In this document: positions 27,690 through 36,131 of the stretch, one piece after another | Position numbering within the stretch: position 1 is the stretch's first letter | Layout: every line of letters begins with the position of its first letter | Notes under the pieces: generated by a model | The model's database searches: none | Seen by the model: only the letters and a program-made list of their open reading frames with translations | What the model was told of the DNA's origin: nothing | DNA from: Leptospira sp. WS58.C1 | GTDB lineage: Bacteria > Spirochaetota > Leptospiria > Leptospirales > Leptospiraceae | Direction: 5' to 3' | Assembly (NCBI RefSeq): GCF_040833995.1 | Contig: NZ_CP162137.1 | Span: forward strand, 2,581,001-2,645,000 | Length of the DNA: 64,000 nt | Position numbers and translations under genes: made by a program

Positions 27690-28454
27690 ATGAAAGATAC
27701 AAAAGTAAAAATAAAATCCCGCCATTTCAACTTTTTCTACGGTGAAAACCAGGCATTACATGATATCTCTTTGGAAATTCATGCGAAGAAGGTCACTGCG
27801 TTCATAGGACCTTCCGGTTGCGGAAAATCCACTTTTTTAAGATCGATCAATCGTATGAACGACGTGATCGACGGTTCCAAAGTAAACGGTAAATTGGAAA
27901 TTGACGGTATCAACATTTATGATCCCCTAATGAACGTTGTGGAACTTAGAAAAAGGGTCGGAATGGTTTTCCAAAAGTCCTTCCCTTTTCCTAAATCTAT
28001 TTATGAAAATATCGCTTACGGTCTGAAACTGAACGGCAGAGTCTCCAAGGACGAAATGGACCATATAGTCGAGGAAAGTCTGAGAAAGTCCGCACTTTGG
28101 AAAGAGGTCAAGGACAGGTTGAATGATAGCGCACTTGGGCTATCCGGAGGACAACAACAAAGATTATGTATCGCAAGAGCGATCGCAATGAATCCGGAGG
28201 TGATCTTAATGGATGAGCCTTGCTCCGCATTGGATCCGATCTCCACTAAAAAAGTGGAAGAGTTTATCTCCGAGTTCAAGGACTCTTATACGATAGTGAT
28301 TGTTACTCATAATATGCAACAAGCAGCTAGGGTAAGCGATTATACCGGTTTTTTCTATATGGGCCGTTTGGTGGAATTCGATACTACCAAAAAGATGTTC
28401 CATGATCCTTCTAAAAAGGAAACGGAAGATTATATTTCAGGTAAATTCGGCTGA
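27690..28454 (+). CDS. pstB: Phosphate ABC transporter ATP-binding protein PstB
   Basis: Cytoplasmic ATPase of the Pst transporter, 254 residues. Walker A is GPSGCGKST, the Q-loop region reads [19 protein letters not shown], the ABC signature is LSGGQQQR, Walker B is [13 protein letters not shown] and the switch His lies in [13 protein letters not shown], all diagnostic of PstB. The start follows GCGAGGAG by about ten bases. It is the last gene of the operon; a terminator follows and no phoU is present, although phoU commonly ends pst operons. Confidence 0.97.
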   Translation: MKDTKVKIKSRHFNFFYGENQALHDISLEIHAKKVTAFIGPSGCGKSTFLRSINRMNDVIDGSKVNGKLEIDGINIYDPLMNVVELRKRVGMVFQKSFPFPKSIYENIAYGLKLNGRVSKDEMDHIVEESLRKSALWKEVKDRLNDSALGLSGGQQQRLCIARAIAMNPEVILMDEPCSALDPISTKKVEEFISEFKDSYTIVIVTHNMQQAARVSDYTGFFYMGRLVEFDTTKKMFHDPSKKETEDYISGKFG

Positions 28455-28478
28455 TCCGAATGTATATGTTTCCCGAGC

Positions 28479-28509
28479 AAAAACGCCCGCATTCTGTGGG
28501 CGTTTTTTT
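28479..28509 (+). terminator. Terminator of the pst operon
   Basis: An eight-pair stem CGCCCGCA/TGTGGGCG (one G-T pair) with a short TTC loop, flanked by A-run and seven T. It is 25 bp past the pstB stop. Confidence 0.9.
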
Positions 28510-28554
28510 ATTCTATACTGTAACTTAAATCGTTACTATTCGAAGTTTCCCTCA

Positions 28555-29100
28555 ATGAGGCAGACGAAATCAGATTTAATAGATTCTCTCGAGATCATCT
28601 TTTTAAGATTCGCAGAATTACTCCTTAGGCTCCCGGAAAGAAATTATGCTCGCCCTTTACATTTACTGTCCGGGGCGAGTATAGGTAAACAGGTCCGACA
28701 TTGTTTAGAATTTGCGGAAGCTTTATTAAACGGATTTGATATAAGGTTTGTTACCTACGACCAAAGAGAAAGAAATCCTATCTACGAAAATTCCCCCGAA
28801 GCAGCCGCTTATCGATTTCAAGAATTAGTAAGAGAATTCAAGCTAAAAGATTGGGAGGGAGAAGTTGAAGTTTCTTATTTAGTCCATTCTTCTTCCGGTT
28901 CGGAAAATGTGGTAAAATCTTCCTGGGATAGAGAATTACTTTATGTACAAGAGCATACGATCCACCATGAAGCGATCGTAAGAGTTGCGCTTGAGCACGA
29001 TCTCGGGTTCGACGATATTCCGGAAAGTTTCGGTTTTGCGATCTCCACACTACAATACAAAGCGAATCTTTCTATTCTCGCTTGGGATCCGGTCATCTAA
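28555..29100 (+). CDS. DinB/YfiT-superfamily protein
   Basis: A 181-residue predicted four-helix-bundle protein. The His residues that bind metal in DinB-like proteins are suggested by SIGKQVRHCLEF near the N-terminus and QEHTIHHEAIVRVAL near the C-terminus. The superfamily includes thiol-transferases and metal-dependent hydrolases; no specific reaction can be assigned. The ATG at 28555 is preferred; a longer in-frame reading from 28402 would overlap pstB and the terminator. It stops exactly where the next gene starts (TAA then ATG), so the two are surely one unit. Confidence 0.75.
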   Translation: MRQTKSDLIDSLEIIFLRFAELLLRLPERNYARPLHLLSGASIGKQVRHCLEFAEALLNGFDIRFVTYDQRERNPIYENSPEAAAYRFQELVREFKLKDWEGEVEVSYLVHSSSGSENVVKSSWDRELLYVQEHTIHHEAIVRVALEHDLGFDDIPESFGFAISTLQYKANLSILAWDPVI

Positions 29101-30177
29101 ATGTTAGAGATACAAACCGAGCAAGATTTACTCGAACAATCCGATCCGATGGAATTTTGGCCCACTTGGAAGTTGTATCTACCTTTGATCCCGTATATCG
29201 TTTTTGAATCCATTCGATCTATTCGATCCGGTTCATTTTCTTCCTTAGGATTCGGGTCAATTGCAGCCGTCAATCCAGGCATTCCGTTAGGAGGTCTCGT
29301 AGGAGAATCGAAATATCAGATCTTAAAAAATTTGGATCCTCAGCACGTATTAAAATTTTTCCTAGTTCCGAAAGGTTCCAAAGACGTAAATTCTATTTTA
29401 GAAAAAATGAATACTTTTGGATTAGGATTTCCCATCATACTCAAGCCGGATTCCGGGCAAAGAGGACAAGGTGTCCGAAAGATCTTAAGTCAAAAACATT
29501 TGGAAGATTGTTTGTTAGAATCGAATGTGGATCTACTTATCCAAGAATATCACCCTGGTCCTTTCGAGGTTGGAGTTTTTTATTATAGATATCCGAACGA
29601 AACCAAAGGTAATATATTCTCGATCACCAGAAAAGTATTTCCAAAGTTGATCGGAGACGGGACCTCATCTCTTTCCAAATTAGTGGAAACCCATCCCAGA
29701 TTTAAAATACAAAAGGAAAAATTCCGAAAAAGATTTTCAGAAGTTTGGGAACGAATCCCTGGACTAGGAGAAAATATACTTCTTACGGAAGCAGGAAATC
29801 ATTGCCAAGGAACTTTATTTTTGGACGGATCTGAATGGATCACTCCTGAATTGGAGAACAAGATCCACGAGATCTCTTCCTCTTTTACGGGTTTTTATTT
29901 TGGAAGATACGATATCCGATTTTCGTCTCTCAAAGATTTTTTGGAAGGAAAAGATCTGAAGGTAGTGGAACTGAACGGGGTCACTTCGGAATCCACCAAC
30001 TTATACGATCCCAGATTTTCCATCAAAGAACGATATTCCATACTAATCTCCCAATGGAAGATACTATTTGAGATTTCCAGACAATCAAAAGCGAAAGGTG
30101 CGGGTCTATTTTCTATACTAAAAGTTTTGTACAATTTTTATTTCGGAGACAGGATTGTGTCCGATCTCTCCAGTTGA
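29101..30177 (+). CDS. ATP-grasp ligase-like protein
   Basis: A 358-residue protein with ATP-grasp features: PIILKPDSGQRGQGVRKI (phosphate-binding loop and Lys), LLIQEYHPGPFEVGVFYYR, and a late KVVELNGVTSEST with the metal-binding Glu/Asn pair. The N-terminal WPTWKLYLPLIPYIVFESI and AAVNPGIPLGGLVGESK segments mark a family of putative carboxylate-amine ligases related to D-Ala-D-Ala ligase. Substrates are unknown. It is directly coupled to the DinB-like gene upstream, and 78 bp lie between its stop and the preferred cyclase start. Confidence 0.75.
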   Translation: MLEIQTEQDLLEQSDPMEFWPTWKLYLPLIPYIVFESIRSIRSGSFSSLGFGSIAAVNPGIPLGGLVGESKYQILKNLDPQHVLKFFLVPKGSKDVNSILEKMNTFGLGFPIILKPDSGQRGQGVRKILSQKHLEDCLLESNVDLLIQEYHPGPFEVGVFYYRYPNETKGNIFSITRKVFPKLIGDGTSSLSKLVETHPRFKIQKEKFRKRFSEVWERIPGLGENILLTEAGNHCQGTLFLDGSEWITPELENKIHEISSSFTGFYFGRYDIRFSSLKDFLEGKDLKVVELNGVTSESTNLYDPRFSIKERYSILISQWKILFEISRQSKAKGAGLFSILKVLYNFYFGDRIVSDLSS

Positions 30178-30255
30178 GACTTGCAATTTTTTCCGATTTA
30201 TGAAAGTTTTAGCCCTGCTCCGAATATTCAGACTTCTCAAGTTCCGGACAATCTT

Positions 30256-31470
30256 ATGAAACAAAAATTAATCCAGCTTATTTATTTGATCTTTGGGGAC
30301 CCAAAGAAGAATTCCTTAGAGCATAGATTGTTCAATGCAATTTCCCTTGTAAACGGAAGTTTGAATATATTAGGCTCCTTCTTCGAAGAGAAAACAGAAT
30401 ATTCACATCGGGTCATTCTTCTAAATTTAATATCCGGTTCTATCCTCCTTATTATGTACTATTTTTCCAGATTTAGGAATATTTATTACGTTCTGTTCTG
30501 GCCTCTAAATTTGACAATACTAGTATATTTATCCTCTCTTTGGTTTTTACATGGGGGATCTAACGGAGGAAACCATTATTATTTTATTCCTGCATTGGTG
30601 ATCGCCACTATTCTTTTAAAAAACCATAATATATTTCTTATTTATGGATTTTACGCATTTGTTACGGGATTTCTATATATATTCGAATACTTTTATCCGA
30701 ATTTTATCGTTCCGCAGAAAGATAGAGACTCCGAATATATGGATCTCGGAGGAAACTATATTTTCGTTCAAATCCTGACCGGTATACTGATCTTTATACT
30801 CAGCAGGAACCTGAATATAGAGAGAAAAAAATCGGACAACCTGCTTCGGAATATTCTTCCCGAATCGATAGCGGACGAATTAAAAATGAACGATCGTGTC
30901 CAACCAAAACGTTATGATAGTGTTACGGTATTATTCACGGATATGGCGGGTTTCACGCAAATTGCCGAAAAAATGAGTCCCGAAGAACTTGTGAAAGAAC
31001 TACACTTCTTCTTTGCGGAATTCGATAGGATCGCCAAAAAATACGGCTTGGAGAAGATCAAAACCATCGGAGATGCTTACATGGCGGTGGGTGGACTTCC
31101 TACTCCGAATCGTACTCATCCAAGAGATGCCGTGTTCTGCGGTTTGGAATTCCAACAATTTATGAAAAAGCAAAAGGAAGAAAGAATGAGATTAGGCCTT
31201 CCTACCTGGGAATTACGTTTAGGGATCCATACGGGAAGTGTGGTCGCCGGCGTCATTGGGACCGAAAAATTCGCCTACGATATTTGGGGAGACACGGTCA
31301 ATACCGCAAGTCGTATGGAAAGTTCCGGAGTAGCGGGAGAAGTGAATATCTCCTTGGATACGTTCCATTTTGTGAGAGAGGATTTTATCTGCGAGTCCAG
31401 AGGATTGATAAAAGCCAAGAACAAGGGAGAGATCGAAATGTTTTTGGTAAAGGGAGCCAGAGAAGTATAA
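30256..31470 (+). CDS. Membrane-bound class III adenylate cyclase
   Basis: Predicted inner-membrane enzyme making cAMP. About six TM segments (roughly residues 35-195) precede the catalytic domain. VTVLFTDMAGFTQIAEKM supplies the first metal-binding Asp and KIKTIGDAYMAVGG the second. The adenine-specificity pair is Lys (in EKIKTIG) and Asp (in YDIWGDTVNTASRM), which favours ATP over GTP. The start is uncertain: the ATG at 30256 gives 404 residues, while an upstream TTG at 30181 would add 25 residues without a better ribosome-binding site. There is no recognisable sensor domain other than the membrane part. Confidence 0.88.
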   Translation: MKQKLIQLIYLIFGDPKKNSLEHRLFNAISLVNGSLNILGSFFEEKTEYSHRVILLNLISGSILLIMYYFSRFRNIYYVLFWPLNLTILVYLSSLWFLHGGSNGGNHYYFIPALVIATILLKNHNIFLIYGFYAFVTGFLYIFEYFYPNFIVPQKDRDSEYMDLGGNYIFVQILTGILIFILSRNLNIERKKSDNLLRNILPESIADELKMNDRVQPKRYDSVTVLFTDMAGFTQIAEKMSPEELVKELHFFFAEFDRIAKKYGLEKIKTIGDAYMAVGGLPTPNRTHPRDAVFCGLEFQQFMKKQKEERMRLGLPTWELRLGIHTGSVVAGVIGTEKFAYDIWGDTVNTASRMESSGVAGEVNISLDTFHFVREDFICESRGLIKAKNKGEIEMFLVKGAREV

Positions 31471-31528
31471 TAGGTTCTTGACCTAAGGATTCCAGGAAAG
31501 AATTTGAACCAGTCAGATTTTCTTTCCT

Positions 31529-33007
31529 ATGAATTTTAATAGTTTTGGATTTTTTTTATTCCTACTCATTACCTTTACTATTTATTATATCCCCTTCTTA
31601 AAAAGATTTCAACTTCTGACAGTAGTCGCCGCGAGTTTTTACTTTTACGCATACACGGATCCTTGGTTACTCATCTTACTTTTATTCTCTATCTTTTGGA
31701 ATGCGAGTATCGTATATCTGATCCAGTCCCCGGAATTTAGATCCAAAAAAGGGGTTTTAGCATTAGGTGTAGTCCTGAACCTAACCGTATTATTTTTCTT
31801 TAAATATAGCGGGCTATTCGCCAAAACTTTCTTGGGAAATTCGGGGACCTCGGATCTACATTGGATCTTTCTAATCCCGCTTCCGATCGGTATTTCCTTT
31901 TATACCTTCCATGGGATCAGCATGGTGGTGGATTTTTATAGGATAGGTCCGGAAATTTTCAAAGAGAAGGTTCCCTACCCTAAACTGATCCTGCAATCTT
32001 CTCTCTATATCAATTTTTTTCCCCAGTTGGTAGCAGGGCCTATCGTTAAGGCAAAGGAATTTTTTCCGCAGATCAAAACAAAATACTTCAAAGATATTCC
32101 ATGGATCCAGGCTGCAAAAATATTGATCCTAGGTTATTTTTTAAAAACGGTGATCGCGGACAACCTGAACGATCTTACTTTCGTTATCGATTTTCCTTAT
32201 AATTCCCATCATTCTACTCTTACTTTAATACTATTGATTTTCGGTTATTCCGCTCAGATCTTTGCGGACTTTGCGGGATATTCATTGATCGCGATCGGAA
32301 CCGCATTCCTATTCGGTTATAAACTTCCTACAAATTTCAATTTTCCTTATATATCCTCCACCTTTTCGGAATTTTGGAGAAGATGGCATATTTCTCTTTC
32401 TACTTGGCTTAGGGATTATTTGTATATTCCCTTGGGAGGAAATAGAAAAGGAAATGTAAGGACCTATATAAATCTATTTTTGGTCATGGCATTGGGCGGA
32501 CTTTGGCACGGAGCTGAATGGAGATATATGGTTTGGGGAATCGGTCACGGGCTCTTGTTATTGATCGAAAGATTTTTAGAACAGAATTTTCCCTTCAAAC
32601 TACCCGAGAATCGTTTTTTCTCCTTTATAAAGGCCGGATTCGTATTCTTAAGCGTTTCTCTTTTGTGGCTACTATTCCGGTTGCCTGATTTTGGAACAGC
32701 GGTGAAATATTTAAAATTATTAGGAACGAATTTAAGTTTGGGAACAGACTGGGAACTTTGCACATTCTTAATATTCTTTTCCATTCCGGTGTTTTTATAT
32801 CATCTATACGGATGGTTTAAGAGCCGGTCGGCTCTGGAAGCCCAGAACCGGATACATATCGATAACCTAACTTCTAGGACGGACTATAAAGAGAAGTATT
32901 CGGAAGAAACGATCGAAAAAGTTTCGATAATAGGTTATGCATTCCTACTCTTTCTGATCGTTTTAAACAAAGGACCATCTGCGGCATTTATCTATTTTCA
33001 GTTTTAA
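31529..33007 (+). CDS. MBOAT-family O-acyltransferase (AlgI/DltB-like)
   Basis: A 492-residue membrane protein with about 11 hydrophobic segments. The MBOAT catalytic His is in LGGLWHGAEWRYMVWG near residue 326, and RRWHISLSTWLRDYLYIPLGG is the signature of the AlgI/DltB branch, which transfers acyl groups across the membrane onto exported polysaccharides or other carriers. A SGNH-like protein gene begins 2 bp after its stop, the usual genetic partner. The acceptor is unknown; envelope polysaccharide or LPS is plausible in Leptospira but unproven. Confidence 0.92.
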   Translation: MNFNSFGFFLFLLITFTIYYIPFLKRFQLLTVVAASFYFYAYTDPWLLILLLFSIFWNASIVYLIQSPEFRSKKGVLALGVVLNLTVLFFFKYSGLFAKTFLGNSGTSDLHWIFLIPLPIGISFYTFHGISMVVDFYRIGPEIFKEKVPYPKLILQSSLYINFFPQLVAGPIVKAKEFFPQIKTKYFKDIPWIQAAKILILGYFLKTVIADNLNDLTFVIDFPYNSHHSTLTLILLIFGYSAQIFADFAGYSLIAIGTAFLFGYKLPTNFNFPYISSTFSEFWRRWHISLSTWLRDYLYIPLGGNRKGNVRTYINLFLVMALGGLWHGAEWRYMVWGIGHGLLLLIERFLEQNFPFKLPENRFFSFIKAGFVFLSVSLLWLLFRLPDFGTAVKYLKLLGTNLSLGTDWELCTFLIFFSIPVFLYHLYGWFKSRSALEAQNRIHIDNLTSRTDYKEKYSEETIEKVSIIGYAFLLFLIVLNKGPSAAFIYFQF

Positions 33008-33009
33008 CT

Positions 33010-33885
33010 ATGAAATTTTTTATCCGACTCATTACTATTTTTCTGATTTTCTTAGGGTTGTATTCCGGTTTTGTGCATTTTTTTTCACCCTATAAAATAC
33101 CCAAGCAGAGTTGGTGGCAGCATAATCGGGTCCGGGTGGAAAGTTTTTTAACGGAAGGAAAAGATTCCAAATTTGTGATCGTTGGATCTTCCATGTCGGA
33201 TAGAATGTTACCAAAACCCGGCACTGGCTGGTTTAATCTTTCTCTAGTGGGAGAAGGTGCATTAACAGGATTATCTATATTAAAATATTCGGATACTTCT
33301 CCCAAATTCGTTTTGATTGAAGTAAATCAACTTTCCGTAAAAGAGAACGAAAAATTCTCCTTAGAGAATACCGATCCCTTTTTCGTTTTTACCAGACGGA
33401 ATTTCCCGGTCCTCAGATCGGAAAAACAACCCTTAAACTATGCAGTCGGATTTGTGCTCCAATTTACGGATCGCCTTTTTGCCGCCGAAGCAAAACAAAA
33501 TCCCGAAGCGGAAAAACAAGCTCTTGAAATTTCCAATCGACTAAAAGAAGAACATCTACAAGAAGTAAAACGTTGGTATGGAGCCGCGGTAGATCAGAAA
33601 AAATTGGATGATAGAATGACGTATCTATCTTCCGTCTTAAAAGAATTAGAATCCAAAGGTGTCCGGCCCATTTTTTTCGAAATGCCCATGCATCCCGAAA
33701 TCCTGGTCTCCGCAAAGGAAACAAGGACCAGAGAGACTGTTCAGAAATATTTTCCTCCTTCTCAATATCTTTGGTTTATCGATCATAAAGATGTCTACGA
33801 AGACAGCGATGCTCTACATTTGTCCTATCCGGAAGCAGATCGGTTCTTATCCAAATTGAAAGAATACGCAGAATCCTTACCTTAG
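33010..33885 (+). CDS. SGNH-hydrolase-like partner of the MBOAT acyltransferase
   Basis: A 291-residue protein with one N-terminal TM anchor (ITIFLIFLGLYSGFVHFF) and an extracytoplasmic domain. VIVGSSMSDRM carries a GDS-like nucleophile Ser, and DALHLSYPEADRF near the C-terminus supplies the Asp-x-x-His of SGNH/AlgX-type enzymes. Such proteins take the acyl group from an MBOAT partner and pass it to the final acceptor. It begins 2 bp after the acyltransferase stop. Sequence similarity is too low to name a subfamily. Confidence 0.75.
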   Translation: MKFFIRLITIFLIFLGLYSGFVHFFSPYKIPKQSWWQHNRVRVESFLTEGKDSKFVIVGSSMSDRMLPKPGTGWFNLSLVGEGALTGLSILKYSDTSPKFVLIEVNQLSVKENEKFSLENTDPFFVFTRRNFPVLRSEKQPLNYAVGFVLQFTDRLFAAEAKQNPEAEKQALEISNRLKEEHLQEVKRWYGAAVDQKKLDDRMTYLSSVLKELESKGVRPIFFEMPMHPEILVSAKETRTRETVQKYFPPSQYLWFIDHKDVYEDSDALHLSYPEADRFLSKLKEYAESLP

Positions 33886-33950
33886 AGAAGTTCCAATTGC
33901 TCCGTTAGAACGATCACTTGTTGGATTGTACACATTCTAATGAGCATTCT

Positions 33951-33984
33951 CATATAAAAAGAATCCGCAAGGGTCCCTGCGGAT
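33951..33984 (-). terminator. Terminator of the minus-strand cytochrome operon
   Basis: A seven-base stem ATCCGCA/TGCGGAT (arms 33963-33969 and 33978-33984) with an extendable GGG-T-CCC core. Read on the minus strand it runs into TTCTTTTTATATG. It lies about 80 bp past the stop of the lipoprotein gene at 34066. Confidence 0.7.
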
Positions 33985-34008
33985 CAAGTGCTGTGGTAAT
34001 GAAAGCGG

Positions 34009-34041
34009 GATCTTCTCGGATTGCTGAAAACCGAGAAGATC
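34009..34041. terminator. Second hairpin between convergent genes
   Basis: Perfect 11-bp arms GATCTTCTCGG (34009-34019) and CCGAGAAGATC (34031-34041) with an 11-base loop. It has no T-run on either side, so it may be an RNA 3'-end structure backing up the terminator at 33951. Confidence 0.5.
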
Positions 34042-34065
34042 TCGACCATTGCATATTCAAAAATG

Positions 34066-34554
34066 TTAATTATCAAATGCACCCAGGGAAACCCATTCAC
34101 TTCCTTCTTTTTTATATCTTAGAACTCCTTTTAAGGGAATGATTTGCCCACTTTTCGCATCATACCACCGAGAGGAAGAAAGGTTAGCAAGCAGCGAAAA
34201 ATGTAATAATTTCTCCGTTCCGGATTTGTTTACGGAATTTTGCATTACCCAACCCACATATTCCCTGTGATACCTTCCTTCTTGGGCATGATGAACATAA
34301 TTGCGAACATCTTCCTTTAGTCTTACTTTTGCGGAGAAGGGGATGTAGAGAAGATCCTTACTTCCCGAAGAGATGGATTCTTTTACTGAGACAGGTTTAT
34401 CCGCCTGAATATCTTCCACAGTCCCAAACAAAGAGAGTCCTTTTTCCAGATCCGATTTACATCTGGAATCGCTGATCTCGGATCCGCAAAAAACCAAGGA
34501 GAGGGACAAAATCAAAAGGATCCCTAAAAACAAACTAGATCGGATCATATTCAT
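34066..34554 (-). CDS. Lipoprotein, last gene of the cytochrome operon
   Basis: A 162-residue protein with a lipoprotein signal ending in LVFC (Cys about residue 23). The mature part contains SRCKSDLEKGLSLF and the C-terminal segment YKKEGSEWVSLGAFDN, which looks like beta-strands; no family is recognised. It starts 5 bp after the monohaem cytochrome gene and is almost certainly co-transcribed with the three upstream genes, implying that all four products act together outside the cytoplasm. Confidence 0.75.
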   Translation of the reverse strand: MNMIRSSLFLGILLILSLSLVFCGSEISDSRCKSDLEKGLSLFGTVEDIQADKPVSVKESISSGSKDLLYIPFSAKVRLKEDVRNYVHHAQEGRYHREYVGWVMQNSVNKSGTEKLLHFSLLANLSSSRWYDAKSGQIIPLKGVLRYKKEGSEWVSLGAFDN

Positions 34555-34559
34555 TTCCC

Positions 34560-35003
34560 CTAATGTTTTCCCGGAGACAAGACCGAGTTCCTTCTTTCAT
34601 ACATAATATATGCTTCCAGAGCGATCATCTTAGGATCGTCATACGCCAAAGGTTTTCCTTGCAAAGGGTTTTGGATACACCAGTTGATCATTTCCCTCAA
34701 TGTGGAAACCTTTCCGATCTGTTTTTGAAACTTAGGATAAGTTTCCGGATGAGTATTCGTCGCATTCGGATGACACATGGCACATTGGACCGTATTTCCT
34801 CCCAATTGAGGCCCATGAAAAAGTTTTTCTCCCTGTGCAACCGTTTCCATAAAAGCTGCATTCCATTTATCTTCGTTCGATTTATCCCAATCGTCTCCGA
34901 AGACTAAGGATACCGTCCCGAAAATCAAAAAGAATATGGAAACACTGATCCCGACTAAAATTTTGGATTTAGATCGATCTCTAAAAATATGCGGATGGTC
35001 CAT
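34560..35003 (-). CDS. Exported monohaem c-type cytochrome
   Basis: A 147-residue protein with one TM/signal segment (ILVGISVSIFFLIFGTVSLVFG) and a single CAMCH haem-attachment site near residue 89, followed by PNATNTHPETYPKF and STLREMINWCIQNPLQGK. This region resembles SoxA-like cytochromes, though the rest is short. The axial second ligand may be the Met in DDPKMIALEAYI. It lies 9 bp after the metallophosphoesterase gene, so electron transfer with the di-haem peroxidase encoded upstream is an attractive inference. Confidence 0.85.
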   Translation of the reverse strand: MDHPHIFRDRSKSKILVGISVSIFFLIFGTVSLVFGDDWDKSNEDKWNAAFMETVAQGEKLFHGPQLGGNTVQCAMCHPNATNTHPETYPKFQKQIGKVSTLREMINWCIQNPLQGKPLAYDDPKMIALEAYIMYERRNSVLSPGKH

Positions 35004-35012
35004 AAGATTCTC

Positions 35013-36098
35013 CTAATAGTGAGTCTGAGGAAGGATTCTAGATTCCGGTTTTTGGTATTCAGAATCCACCGGATGACCTGCAGAATCGTCGTATTTTACG
35101 ATCCGATCCTTGTTTTCCCAAAGTTTATAATGCATTTCCTCTCTTGCATTATCCATGTTCACGAACGCCCAACCCGTTCCGTCTCTTTCATGAAATGGAT
35201 CTTGACGGTTCATAAAAACAGTCATCTTTGGGATATAATTCGGTGACTGAGTATAACTCTCCGGATAAGGCCATGGCCAAGCAGTAGACATCAATGCATA
35301 AAAACTAATATTTTTGATTTGGTTGTATAAAACTTGGTGAACATGCCCGTGAAAAACGGTTACATTATCAAATCTACTCAAAATAGATTGAATCGTTTCC
35401 GCATCGTCCGTCCAGAAATTCCAAGGTTTATAAATTTTATATAAAGGGGAATGAGAAAGAACCACTAACGGAGTTCCACTTTTTACGTTTTCCAGATCCT
35501 TTTTCAACCAGGTAATCTGGTCGTCACCCACCATAAACGGAGAACCGTTCGGATTATCCAAACGGGCCATCTCGTTCATTCTTTCTTCCGGAGTCTTCCA
35601 ACGTTTGATCCATGTATCATAGGTTAAAATACTATTCAAAACCACAAAATGAACCCCTTTATGATCGAAAGAATAATTGAGTTTGCTGATCTTATCCTGC
35701 CAATAATTTCCCAAATCTAAATAATAATCATGCTCTCCGATCACGTATTTAACAGGAACCTTAAGTTTGGAAAGAAGTTCCATACCGTGATCCAATTCTT
35801 CTCTTTTTCCTAACTGCGCCAGATCTCCTCCAAATACGACAAAGTCGGGCCTAGGGAACATCAGGTTGACCGTTTCGATCGCCTTATTCAGACCGCTATC
35901 GAAATTCCGAACAAAATTCGTTCCTTTAATATGCGTTAGGTGAGGATCCGATATAAAAGCGAAAGTAAATTTTTCATGAGTACCTTTCCCTCTTCCCCCG
36001 CAAGCAATCTCCACCAAACTCATCGGTACGATACTCGCAGCGAGTAGACCACCCGTTCTGCGTAAAAAATCTTTCCTACTTAGCTTTCCTTCTTCCAT
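35013..36098 (-). CDS. Exported calcineurin-like metallophosphoesterase
   Basis: A 361-residue binuclear-metal phosphoesterase. Motifs in order: FAFISDPHLTH (D-x-H), DFVVFGGDLAQLG, GEHDYYLD (normally GNHD; the Asn is replaced by Glu), VVLSHSPLY and VFHGHVHQV. The N-terminus SRKDFLRRTGGLLAAS is a twin-arginine-like signal with RK instead of RR, ending in a Cys (VEIAC), so it may be a Tat-exported lipoprotein. Its position between two cytochrome genes is unusual for a phosphatase. The GEHD change is at a metal-ligand position and could alter activity. Confidence 0.88.
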   Translation of the reverse strand: MEEGKLSRKDFLRRTGGLLAASIVPMSLVEIACGGRGKGTHEKFTFAFISDPHLTHIKGTNFVRNFDSGLNKAIETVNLMFPRPDFVVFGGDLAQLGKREELDHGMELLSKLKVPVKYVIGEHDYYLDLGNYWQDKISKLNYSFDHKGVHFVVLNSILTYDTWIKRWKTPEERMNEMARLDNPNGSPFMVGDDQITWLKKDLENVKSGTPLVVLSHSPLYKIYKPWNFWTDDAETIQSILSRFDNVTVFHGHVHQVLYNQIKNISFYALMSTAWPWPYPESYTQSPNYIPKMTVFMNRQDPFHERDGTGWAFVNMDNAREEMHYKLWENKDRIVKYDDSAGHPVDSEYQKPESRILPQTHY

Positions 36099-36131
36099 AA
36101 CTCCCTCCTCGTGAAAACGTATAAGGTCCGT

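Noticed and set aside
28519..28536. TGTAAC and CGTTAC upstream of the DinB-like gene as a Pho box
   Set aside because: The spacing is 12, not 11 bp, and only one unit has the direct orientation; it also abuts the pst terminator.
33918..34142. 74-residue plus-strand frame between convergent genes
   Set aside because: It spans two hairpins and overlaps the 3' end of a lipoprotein gene.
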